Shown here: positions 1 through 6,107 of the stretch, piece after piece
Layout: the number at the start of each line of letters is the position of its first letter
Numbering within the stretch: the stretch's first letter is position 1
Origin: a bacterium
GTDB lineage: Bacteria > Chlamydiota > Chlamydiia > Chlamydiales > SM23-39
DNA length: 10,052 nucleotides
Direction of reading: 5' to 3'
NCBI GenBank assembly: GCA_021818045.1
Contig: JAKAFF010000035.1
Span: forward strand, 1 to 10,052
Program-made: the position numbers and the translations under genes
Notes under the pieces: generated by a model
Told to the model about the DNA's origin: nothing
The model's database searches: none
Seen by the model: the letters and a program-made list of their open reading frames with translations, nothing else

Positions 1-1322
1 TGAAAAAGGGTGTGGATAACGAGGTCAAAGCGATAGAAAATGCTCTGGACAAGATGGCACAACCCATTAAAACACCGGAAGAAATTGAGCAAATTGCGTG
101 TATTTCTGCGAATAATGATCGGGCAATTGGAGCGATCATTGGCGAGGCTATGCAAAAAGTTGGCAAAGATGGGATTGTGACCATCGGTGAGGCTAAGGGG
201 ATTGAGACGACGCTTGAGGTCGTAGAGGGAATGGAGTTTGATAAGGGGTATATTTCGCCTTATTTTATCACGAATGGAGAGAAGATGGCTGTAGAGTTTG
301 ACAATCCAGCCATTCTGATCACGGACAAAAAACTATCCTGTGCCAAAGAGTTAGTGCCCATTTTAGAAAAGGCCATGGAAAAAGGATCTAGGCCGTTATT
401 GATCATTGCAGATGATGTAGAGGCAGAAGCTTTGGCCACCTTAGTGGTGAACAAGGTGAAGGGTGGACTTCCTCTTTGTGCTGTGAAGGCGCCCTCTTTT
501 GGGGATCGTCGCAAGAGCATGCTCGAGGATTTAGCGATTTTGACAGGTGCTACTGTGATTTCCGATGAATTGGGATATAACATCGAAGAAGTGGGGCTAG
601 AAGTCCTGGGCAGTGCAAAAAAAGTCAAAATCTCTAAAGAGGAGACTACTATTGTCGATGGATCAGGTCAAGCAAGGCACATTCAGAAAAGAGTCGCAGC
701 GATTCGCTCTGAGTTGGTGCAGCCAAATCTTTCAGACTATGACAGAGAAAAACTCGAAGAGCGATTGGCAAAATTTGCAGGTGGTGTCGCAGTTGTCAAT
801 GTAGGTGCTGTGACCGAGACTGAAGCGAACGAAAAGAAAGATCGTATCGAAGATGCGCTCCACGCGACTCGTGCGGCGGTAGCACAAGGCATTGTTCCTG
901 GTGGTGGAGTAGCTCTCATTCGAGCTGCTAAAGCCCTAGACAAACTGACACTACATGGCGACGAAAGCATCGGTGTAGAAATTGTGCGTAAAGCTTGTTT
1001 TGCCCCAGCTATTGCCATTGCAAATAATTGTGGAAAGGTGGGCGATCTTGTGGCTGCAAAAATTGCTGAACAAGAAGGTGCATGGGGATATAACGGCTTA
1101 ACCGATGAGTTTACTGATCTCGTGCGCGATGGCGTTATTGATCCAGTCTTGGTTACAAAAAGCGCTCTTGTTCATGCAGCATCCGTGGCAACGATGCTGA
1201 TGACAGCTGCGGTGATGATCACTGACAAGCCGGAACCTAAAAAACCTGTAGCAACCCCCGCACCAGGAATGGGCGGTATGGGCGGCATGGGTGGCATGGG
1301 TGATTTTGGCGGCATGATGTAA
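1..1322 (+). CDS. groEL: Chaperonin GroEL (Hsp60), 5' end outside window
   Basis: Large subunit of the cytosolic chaperonin, which encloses non-native proteins with GroES and refolds them using ATP. The first full codon is at position 3. The readable 439 residues align with E. coli GroEL from about residue 117 to the end, so roughly 115 N-terminal residues (including the DGTTT ATP-binding segment) are missing because of the window edge. Visible family hallmarks are the apical SPYFITN segment, KAPSFGDRRKSML, the ATPase aspartate in IEDALHATRA (codon 852-854, equivalent to D398), IVPGGGVAL, and a C-terminal GGM tail ending DFGGMM. The gene closes with a double stop (TAA TAG). Chlamydiae carry several groEL paralogs and only some are ATPase-competent. 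This copy keeps the visible catalytic aspartate and the GGM tail, so it looks like a functional chaperonin. Which paralog it is cannot be settled without the upstream region (a groES gene there would indicate copy 1). Confidence 0.97.
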   Translation, partial: KKGVDNEVKAIENALDKMAQPIKTPEEIEQIACISANNDRAIGAIIGEAMQKVGKDGIVTIGEAKGIETTLEVVEGMEFDKGYISPYFITNGEKMAVEFDNPAILITDKKLSCAKELVPILEKAMEKGSRPLLIIADDVEAEALATLVVNKVKGGLPLCAVKAPSFGDRRKSMLEDLAILTGATVISDELGYNIEEVGLEVLGSAKKVKISKEETTIVDGSGQARHIQKRVAAIRSELVQPNLSDYDREKLEERLAKFAGGVAVVNVGAVTETEANEKKDRIEDALHATRAAVAQGIVPGGGVALIRAAKALDKLTLHGDESIGVEIVRKACFAPAIAIANNCGKVGDLVAAKIAEQEGAWGYNGLTDEFTDLVRDGVIDPVLVTKSALVHAASVATMLMTAAVMITDKPEPKKPVATPAPGMGGMGGMGGMGDFGGMM

Positions 1323-1348
1323 TAGCCGCCCCTTTCGCATTCCAATAA

Positions 1349-1381
1349 TGCCCTTGGGAGGCTCAAAGCATCGCAAGGGCA
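1349..1381 (+). terminator. Hairpin downstream of groEL, possible terminator
   Basis: A perfect 8-bp inverted repeat (TGCCCTTG at 1349-1356, CAAGGGCA at 1374-1381) with a 17-nt loop lies 27 bases after the groEL stop. There is no T-run after it, so it is not a canonical intrinsic terminator. It could stabilise the groEL mRNA 3' end or act with Rho. Position and perfect pairing are what is seen; the function is inferred. Confidence 0.4.
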
Positions 1382-1395
1382 AATCAAAATAGTCC

Positions 1396-1424
1396 TTTCC
1401 AACTAAACATGTGCTCTATACAAT
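1396..1424 (+). promoter_or_regulatory. Possible sigma70-type promoter for the exported protein gene
   Basis: TTTCCA (1396-1401, 4 of 6 matches to TTGACA), a 17-bp spacer, then TACAAT (1419-1424, 5 of 6 to TATAAT). Transcription would start near 1431, leaving a leader of about 25 nt that contains the AGGAG ribosome site of the following gene. This was judged by eye only. Confidence 0.35.
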
Positions 1425-1455
1425 CCCCGCCCTTCGTAAATTAGGAGATTGTATC

Positions 1456-2016
1456 ATGTTCAAGTACCTGACCGCTTTTGTTGTGCTATGCGCTGGTTCA
1501 CTTTTGTCAGAAACAGTGGGTCCTGTCGAATTTCAGTTCCCTCCTTCAAGCAATGAGTGGAAATTGCTCGTCGATCAAAATGTCTTGTCCGCGATATTGC
1601 AAAAGCTTATTGCGTTAGAAGATGTAGAAGATAAAGATCGTGTTCCCGCCATGCAAATTTATTTGCATAGAGAAGGTGATGCGTTAGAAACATTTTGCGT
1701 CTTCATTACCTCTCCCGAGGAGGCAGATGATGATGAGGAAGCGGATCAAAGTACTGAGCCACTTCCCTTAGCCCTCTTGAATCTGTTGCTTCCTAACCAC
1801 GCAATTATTACCAGCTCATATTCTGGTACTTCAGAAAATAGCCAGTTCATTAGCTGGGAAGTACAAGATGCAAATGTCGATCTGATGCATGGGGTTTCCC
1901 GTACGATCCAGGTTGCGGACAAGCTTGTGGTTTGCGGTTACAGTTCTACAGCTAGCAAAACGGAGTATAATGCGAACTTGTGGATGGAAATGCTAAGCCG
2001 TATCACAGTTCATTAA
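1456..2016 (+). CDS. Exported protein of unknown function (186 aa)
   Basis: I do not recognise this protein. The ATG at 1456 is chosen over an upstream in-frame GTG (1411). AGGAG at 1443-1447 sits 8 nt before the ATG, and this start puts a signal peptide at the very N-terminus: a short charged start, a hydrophobic stretch over residues 5-17, and likely cleavage around 18-20 (LLSET). There is no lipobox, so the product is probably periplasmic or secreted. The mature part has two cysteines (81 and 160). A strongly acidic, probably disordered patch spans about residues 88-101 (runs of D and E). It ends with a hydrophobic/aromatic segment (DKLVVCGYSS, then NLWMEML). The general shape, an exported small domain ending in a W-x-x-x-L helix, recalls PsbP/DUF1795-like bacterial proteins, but that resemblance is weak. 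It is probably monocistronic, with its own promoter candidate upstream and an inverted-repeat cluster just after the stop. Confidence 0.85.
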   Translation: MFKYLTAFVVLCAGSLLSETVGPVEFQFPPSSNEWKLLVDQNVLSAILQKLIALEDVEDKDRVPAMQIYLHREGDALETFCVFITSPEEADDDEEADQSTEPLPLALLNLLLPNHAIITSSYSGTSENSQFISWEVQDANVDLMHGVSRTIQVADKLVVCGYSSTASKTEYNANLWMEMLSRITVH

Positions 2017-2021
2017 ATCGG

Positions 2022-2057
2022 AAAGTTTCTTCTCATTGCAAAAGAAACTTTTGCAAT
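2022..2057 (+). promoter_or_regulatory. Two overlapping, mutually exclusive perfect hairpins
   Basis: Stem 1 pairs AAAGTTTCTT (2022-2031) with AAGAAACTTT (2042-2051) around a 10-nt loop. Stem 2 pairs ATTGCAAAAG (2035-2044) with CTTTTGCAAT (2048-2057) around an AAA loop. Both are perfect 10-bp stems. They share bases 2042-2044 and 2048-2051, so only one can form at a time. They start 5 nt after the stop of the exported protein gene. The simplest reading is a transcription end for that gene; the arrangement also resembles an attenuator/antiterminator pair upstream of the small lipoprotein gene. No long U-tract follows either stem. Confidence 0.5.
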
Positions 2058-2073
2058 TATTCCAAAGTGTGCA

Positions 2074-2102
2074 GAATGCGGCTTGTGAAAATAGCCGCAT
2101 TC
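2074..2102 (+). promoter_or_regulatory. Perfect hairpin covering the lipoprotein start codon
   Basis: GAATGCGGCT (2074-2083) pairs perfectly with AGCCGCATTC (2093-2102) around the 9-nt loop TGTGAAAAT. The ATG of the small lipoprotein (2076-2078) lies inside the 5' arm, so folding would hide the start codon. It could equally be a GC-rich terminator stem for the upstream gene, but only a broken pyrimidine tract follows. The pairing is certain; the function is not. Confidence 0.45.
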
Positions 2103-2255
2103 CTGTCGGTTGTGTCTTTGCCTCTTGCAGCTTGTGTCTCTTGCCCAGGCCAAGCGGCTCTCTTAATCAACGGGACTGCCCCTACGCCCTTATTCCAGAC
2201 TCTTGTGGGACTCAATCCGCAACCAGGGCCTGTGATTTATTGCGATTGGTATTAA
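2076..2255 (+). CDS. Small probable lipoprotein (59 aa)
   Basis: The ATG at 2076 opens a short frame with a textbook lipoprotein signal: positively charged start (R2, K5), hydrophobic core over residues 6-17, and the lipobox LAAC with the acylated cysteine at position 20. Processing would leave a mature lipopeptide of about 40 residues, rich in proline and small residues, with two more cysteines and ending CDWY. No family is recognised. No Shine-Dalgarno sequence is obvious, and the start codon sits in a 10-bp hairpin (2074-2102). An alternative longer frame starting at 1980 would overlap the upstream gene and bury the signal peptide, so it is not used. The signal sequence is persuasive, but the frame is short and could be a chance or decaying ORF. 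Confidence 0.45.
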   Translation: MRLVKIAAFLSVVSLPLAACVSCPGQAALLINGTAPTPLFQTLVGLNPQPGPVIYCDWY

Positions 2256-2379
2256 TCCCTCGTTAGAATTTTTCATCCAACACCACAACCGTGCTTTTCT
2301 ATCACTGGTGTACGAAGGACAGTTTGGGGAGCAATACATCGCAAACGAACTTTTTCTCAAACTGGGCAAATATTTTTAA
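2236..2379 (+). pseudogene. Possible remnant of a DUF4143-type ATPase C-terminal region
   Basis: A frame open from 2236 to a TAA at 2377-2379 has no good start codon. It encodes a segment containing LSLVYEGQFGEQYIANELF. This resembles the conserved stretch in DUF4143, the C-terminal domain of AAA ATPases of the ExeA/archaeal-ATPase type, where a G-x-x-x-E-Q-[FY]-[IV]-x-x-E-L core is common. Nothing of the ATPase domain precedes it, so if the match is real this is a decayed fragment about 35-45 codons long. It overlaps the end of the small lipoprotein frame and meets the 3' end of prmA on the other strand. The match is from memory of the family pattern. Confidence 0.3.
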
Positions 2380-3125
2380 CTTGCCACAAAACCCAGCCAT
2401 TCAGACTGGGAGTGTCTTTCGAGAATTTGCCAGCCCCATGAGTGCATGAGCTGGCGGTACTTTTCTTCTTGGGTGTCTAGAATGCCGGATACGATCCATA
2501 ATGAGGCCCATTGATTGTATTGAGACGGGTCGACTAGCTTTTGTTCTGGGACAATCATATTCATGAGAAAGAGGGAGTTTTTAGGGAGCCTTGCAGGTAG
2601 TTGTCTTGAGAAGGTAGCTTGTAAGTGATTGAGTTTTGCATTTTCCCTGGCATGCTCGATTGCGGCAGGGTCTATGTCGATGCCAACCGCTGATTTCGCT
2701 CCGAGCAAAAGAGCGCTGAGTGCTAAGATGCCGCTTCCTGTGCCGATATCGACGACGGGGGTATTGGCCACCCATTTTTTCATCATCTCGATCATGAGAT
2801 AAGTGGTAGGATGGGATAGATCTCCAAATCCAGGACCCGGTTTTAAGAGGAGGGTTTTTTCTGCGAGCTGAATGTGGGCAACGCCCTCTTTAAAGTCTTT
2901 TGCAAAAAGGGTCCATTGCTCTTCCCAATCAACTGCGGCCTTTTTTGTTTCCACTAAAAGGGCTCCTTCTTGCTCTATGGGGCACGCGGCGTGCCCTCCA
3001 ATAAAAATTTGTCCCGATGCATCTTCTTCAACGATAAAAGAGTGCGTCAGGCCTTTTTGCTCTAATTTGTGTTGCATTACTTCGATATCGGCGCCGTCGA
3101 TGATGCGGAATAAGTAATAATTCAC
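2376..3125 (-). CDS. prmA: Ribosomal protein L11 methyltransferase (PrmA)
   Basis: SAM-dependent methyltransferase that in other bacteria trimethylates lysines and the N-terminal amine of ribosomal protein L11. The GTG at 3125 is chosen because it overlaps the trkH stop as GTGA and starts at the conserved core. It gives 249 aa, shorter than E. coli PrmA (293 aa) mainly in the N-terminal substrate-recognition domain. The family marker GFGDLSHPTT (about residues 99-108, usual form FGTGxHPTT) is followed by SAM motif I DIGTGSG (126-132) and the acidic ribose contact GIDIDP (148-153). NMIVPEQ (189-195) sits where PrmA usually has NILA, followed by SGILDTQ and a C-terminal EWLGF. A longer start at 3197 would run 72 bp into trkH and add a tail with no family resemblance. 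It is the last gene of the trkA-trkH-prmA unit and probably translationally coupled to trkH. Confidence 0.9.
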   Translation of the reverse strand: MNYYLFRIIDGADIEVMQHKLEQKGLTHSFIVEEDASGQIFIGGHAACPIEQEGALLVETKKAAVDWEEQWTLFAKDFKEGVAHIQLAEKTLLLKPGPGFGDLSHPTTYLMIEMMKKWVANTPVVDIGTGSGILALSALLLGAKSAVGIDIDPAAIEHARENAKLNHLQATFSRQLPARLPKNSLFLMNMIVPEQKLVDPSQYNQWASLWIVSGILDTQEEKYRQLMHSWGWQILERHSQSEWLGFVAS

Positions 3126-4726
3126 TGGTTTTTCCAAAATGTGGGCAAAAAGAGAAGAAGGACGACAAAAAATTCTAAGCGCCCCAAAAGCATCCAAAAA
3201 GTGGCCAGTAGCTTGCTTAAAGGGGAAAGAAATTGCAAAGATTCAGTAGGCCCTGCTGCATGGAAAGCGGTGCCCACGTTGTTTAGAAAACAGGCAATGA
3301 GGCCGAGCGCTGTAGCTGGATCGATGCCATCTAAGACCAAAAGCATCGCTCCCACGATTGTGCATCCAGCTACAATGCAAAAAAAAGAGAGGACTGTGAG
3401 TGCATTTTTATCTACGATCTCTGTTTTGCCAATGTACAATTTGCGAATGCTGTCTGGGCGATAAATGGACTCTAAGCGGTGCAAAATGATTTTATAGGCG
3501 ATATAAAAGCGAGACGTTTTGATCCCCCCGGCAGTCGATCCTGACATGCCGCCGATGAACATCAAGATGAGGAGAAACATTTGAGGTGCAAAGGGCCATA
3601 GATCGTAATTTGCGGAAAAAAATCCCGTAGTGGTTTGCATGGAAATTGCCTGAAAACTCCCTTCGCGAAAAGCTCTGGCGACTCCAAGTTCTGGGATCAG
3701 AAAACATGAAATGAGGATACACCCTATCATGGCAGTGCCAAGAAATAGGAAAAAATCGGGCACGTAAGCTTTAAAAAACTTGAAGCGCAGCATGTGAAAA
3801 TAAAGAGAGAAGTTGATGCTGCCTAACACCATGAATGCCAAGATGATTCCCTCAGTTGCTGCGCAGTTGTAACTGGCGATGCTGTCATTGCGAACGGAAA
3901 AGCCGCCTGTAGAGATGGTGGAAAAGGAAGTACATAAGGCATCAAAAAAAGGCATACTCGGATTCGTCCATACGAGAAGTGCAATTTGAAAAAGGGTCAA
4001 AAATGAGTAGAGTTTCCAAAGATGGGAGGCCGTCTCTTTGATTCTGGGAGTGATCTCATCTTTGATGGGACCAGTAGTTTCCATTTGATAGAGGAACTTT
4101 CCGCCGATGCCTAAAATAGGTAGGACGGTGAGGAAAATCACGACAATGCCCATCCCCCCAATCCACTGTAGGAGACTGCGCCATAAGAGAAGCGCGTGGC
4201 TGACGGCTTCAACTCCAGAAAAAAGAATGAGGCCATTATTTGGGTCTCGGATGGGAGGGGTAGAGCCCCAATAGGTATATGTTTTATCTGGGACATGAGG
4301 ATTTGTTACATGGTGGGCTATCTCTTCACCTGTTAAGGGATCGTACGCTTTGGAGGAGATCATAGTGGATCCCGTTGTAGTAAGGCCCGACATCGCCTCA
4401 AAAAAGGCATCTAGTGGCGAGAGTGTACCGCTTAAGCTAAATGGGAGAGAGCTGATTAGCGCAGAGAAAATCCAGATGAGGACGACGAGCAAAATGCTTT
4501 CCCTACGATAAAGCTGTCCGGAAGTTTTACGTCCAATGAAACGCAAGCTTGCAGCCACGGTTAAACAGATCAAAAAAGTTGCCAAAAAAGCTGTTGTGCT
4601 GTGCGGCTGAGGGTGCGAAGAGGATAGAAATTCATAGTACGCAGCGAGGGCCAAGGGGACGACTAGCACAGCGCCTAAGTAGAAGAGGTATTTACTCAGT
4701 ATTTGGCAGATTTCTCGCAAAATCAT
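3122..4726 (-). CDS. trkH: Trk-type potassium uptake channel subunit TrkH
   Basis: Inner-membrane potassium-translocating subunit that works with the TrkA ring. The 534-aa product from the ATG at 4726 has the four membrane-pore-membrane repeats of the SKT family. Selectivity-filter segments are TTTGST (116-121), STGGF (272-276), TTTGFF (365-370) and NNVGTAF (482-488). The LLLWRSLLQWIGGMGIVV region (179-196) and GGMSGSTAGGIKT (392-404) are typical of TrkH/KtrB. Unusually, about 57 residues separate the first filter from LLLWRS, where ordinary TrkH has roughly a dozen, so there is an extracytoplasmic insert of about 45 residues (near 124-168). The ATG overlaps the trkA stop as TGATG, which argues against the upstream in-frame start at 4771 and indicates translational coupling. 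No clear Shine-Dalgarno sequence is visible. Confidence 0.95.
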   Translation of the reverse strand: MILREICQILSKYLFYLGAVLVVPLALAAYYEFLSSSHPQPHSTTAFLATFLICLTVAASLRFIGRKTSGQLYRRESILLVVLIWIFSALISSLPFSLSGTLSPLDAFFEAMSGLTTTGSTMISSKAYDPLTGEEIAHHVTNPHVPDKTYTYWGSTPPIRDPNNGLILFSGVEAVSHALLLWRSLLQWIGGMGIVVIFLTVLPILGIGGKFLYQMETTGPIKDEITPRIKETASHLWKLYSFLTLFQIALLVWTNPSMPFFDALCTSFSTISTGGFSVRNDSIASYNCAATEGIILAFMVLGSINFSLYFHMLRFKFFKAYVPDFFLFLGTAMIGCILISCFLIPELGVARAFREGSFQAISMQTTTGFFSANYDLWPFAPQMFLLILMFIGGMSGSTAGGIKTSRFYIAYKIILHRLESIYRPDSIRKLYIGKTEIVDKNALTVLSFFCIVAGCTIVGAMLLVLDGIDPATALGLIACFLNNVGTAFHAAGPTESLQFLSPLSKLLATFWMLLGRLEFFVVLLLFLPTFWKNQ

Positions 4727-6072
4727 CAGTGAAACAGTTGTTGTAATTTGGGGATCTGCAACGGATGGCAAATTGCGATGACGGTGTCATCAGGGCATAA
4801 TACCCGATTGCCCTTCCCCACCATGACGCGCCCTTGGCTCTCGATGACCGCGATTAACAGACCCTTGGGGAGATCCAGATCTGAGAGTGGAATCCCGACA
4901 ATTGTAGAGGAGGGGGAGACTTTGAGCTCTACGATTTTTGCCGCATCGCCGCTGAGAGATGCGACCGAAAGGGTCGTTCCTTCATCGAGAATTGCAAGAA
5001 TTCGATTTGCTACATTCACGCGAGCCGATAAAGCGGGCAAGACGCCCACTTTTTCTAAAATAGGGAGCAGACGCACATCGGTAATTTGCGCGATCGCCTT
5101 CGGATTGCCAAGTTCTTTGGCAAGCGATGCAACCAATAGATTTGTTTCGTCGAAATGGGTACAACTAATGAGGGCATCTGCGTCTTGGATGCGCTCGGAT
5201 TGGAGCAATTGAGGGTCTCGCCCATCGCGGTGGATGATGGTCGTATAAGGCAACAGCTGCGCTAACTCTTCGCATCGGGCGAGCTCTTTTTCAATGATGC
5301 GCACGGCGATTTTTTGTTGATGCAGGAAGTGGGCAAGATGTATCGCAACCGCAGATCCTCCTATGATGACCACAGAGCGAATGCGAGAGTCGGGCGATTG
5401 AAAAATATCGTGGAGTTGATGCATCACTTTGGCACCCCCAACTACTGTGAGTTGATCGCCGGGTAAGATGTGGTCTTGTCCGTGGGGAATGAGTACCTTT
5501 TCACCATCGGTCATTTTTCGTCGAATCAATCCTGCAATGAGATCTTCAGGTAGCATCAGGTGAGCAATGGGAGTGCCGCCGCGGTCCCATCGCTCAGGGA
5601 TTTGGATCGTTCTCATCTGAATTGCGCCATGGGCAAAATGTTCAACGGCCAGATCTGCAGAGTGGATGAGCGTTTTAAATAGGTCTTGCGCTGCCAAAAT
5701 TTCGGGGCTGATGAAATAATCGACGAAGAAGAGCCGTTCAAAATCGAGGCGAGGATGATCCAGAAAGTCTTTGCGATGAATTTTACAGATCGTTTTAGTA
5801 AATCCTAAATTTTTTGCAATGCTGCAGCACACTAAATTGGTTTCATCATCTCCTGTTGCAGCGAAGAACAAATCTTGTTGTTTTTCTTTCAGATCATCGA
5901 ACAACTTGGCATTTGGGGCGCTTGTATGGATAGTGCCTACATCAATTTCGCGCCCTAAACTTTCCAACGCAGACAAATCCTTGTCGATGACAATCACGTT
6001 ATGCCCTTCTGCCGATAAAGTCGCAGCGACATAAGATCCTGTTTTCCCAGAGCCCAAGATGACGATATTCAT
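4726..6072 (-). CDS. trkA: Trk potassium uptake regulatory subunit TrkA
   Basis: Cytosolic NAD(H)-binding gating subunit that assembles as a ring on TrkH and controls potassium flux. It is 448 aa from the ATG at 6072, close to E. coli TrkA (458 aa), with the usual duplicated RCK_N/RCK_C layout. The first Rossmann unit starts at residue 3 with GSGKTG (7-12) and D30 at the end of strand 2. TGDDETNL (73-80) is the conserved nucleotide-side loop. The first RCK_C spans roughly 140-225. The second Rossmann domain starts VVIIGGSAVA (234-243), with its glycine motif degenerate at the last position, and contains the echo HFDETNL (306-312). The second RCK_C runs from about 365 to 445. A start four codons upstream (6084) is possible, but the chosen one puts the Rossmann strand at the N-terminus as in the family. 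It is first in the trkA-trkH-prmA unit. Confidence 0.95.
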   Translation of the reverse strand: MNIVILGSGKTGSYVAATLSAEGHNVIVIDKDLSALESLGREIDVGTIHTSAPNAKLFDDLKEKQQDLFFAATGDDETNLVCCSIAKNLGFTKTICKIHRKDFLDHPRLDFERLFFVDYFISPEILAAQDLFKTLIHSADLAVEHFAHGAIQMRTIQIPERWDRGGTPIAHLMLPEDLIAGLIRRKMTDGEKVLIPHGQDHILPGDQLTVVGGAKVMHQLHDIFQSPDSRIRSVVIIGGSAVAIHLAHFLHQQKIAVRIIEKELARCEELAQLLPYTTIIHRDGRDPQLLQSERIQDADALISCTHFDETNLLVASLAKELGNPKAIAQITDVRLLPILEKVGVLPALSARVNVANRILAILDEGTTLSVASLSGDAAKIVELKVSPSSTIVGIPLSDLDLPKGLLIAVIESQGRVMVGKGNRVLCPDDTVIAICHPLQIPKLQQLFH

Positions 6073-6097
6073 AAGAACATACACTTTGTGATACTAT
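6068..6097 (+). promoter_or_regulatory. Possible promoter for the glycosyltransferase gene
   Basis: TACTAT (6092-6097) preceded by an 18-bp spacer and TTCATA (6068-6073, 4 of 6 to TTGACA). If used, the transcript would begin about 3-5 nt before the ATG at 6108, giving a leaderless or nearly leaderless mRNA. This fits the absence of any Shine-Dalgarno sequence there. The same 35-bp spacer must also hold the start region of divergent trkA. Weak, by eye only. Confidence 0.25.
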
Positions 6098-6107
6098 CTA
6101 GCATTGT

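Noticed and set aside
1264..1319. Short GGCATGGGC-like tandem repeat
   Set aside because: It is simply the coding sequence of the GroEL C-terminal GGM tail.
2036..2266. Alternative 76-aa frame over the lipoprotein
   Set aside because: It has no signal peptide or family motif and is cysteine-rich at random; the lipobox-containing frame explains the same DNA better.
2320..2364. CAGTTTG/CAAACTG inverted repeat as a terminator for prmA
   Set aside because: Only 7 bp with a 31-nt loop and no T-run in the minus direction; too weak to call.
3126..3197. Longer prmA N-terminus from 3197
   Set aside because: It lies inside the last trkH helix coding region and does not resemble PrmA; the GTGA overlap start fits better.
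4727..4771. Longer trkH N-terminus from an ATG at 4771
   Set aside because: It would overlap trkA by 45 bases and add a polar tail absent from the family; the TGATG junction at 4726 is the natural start.
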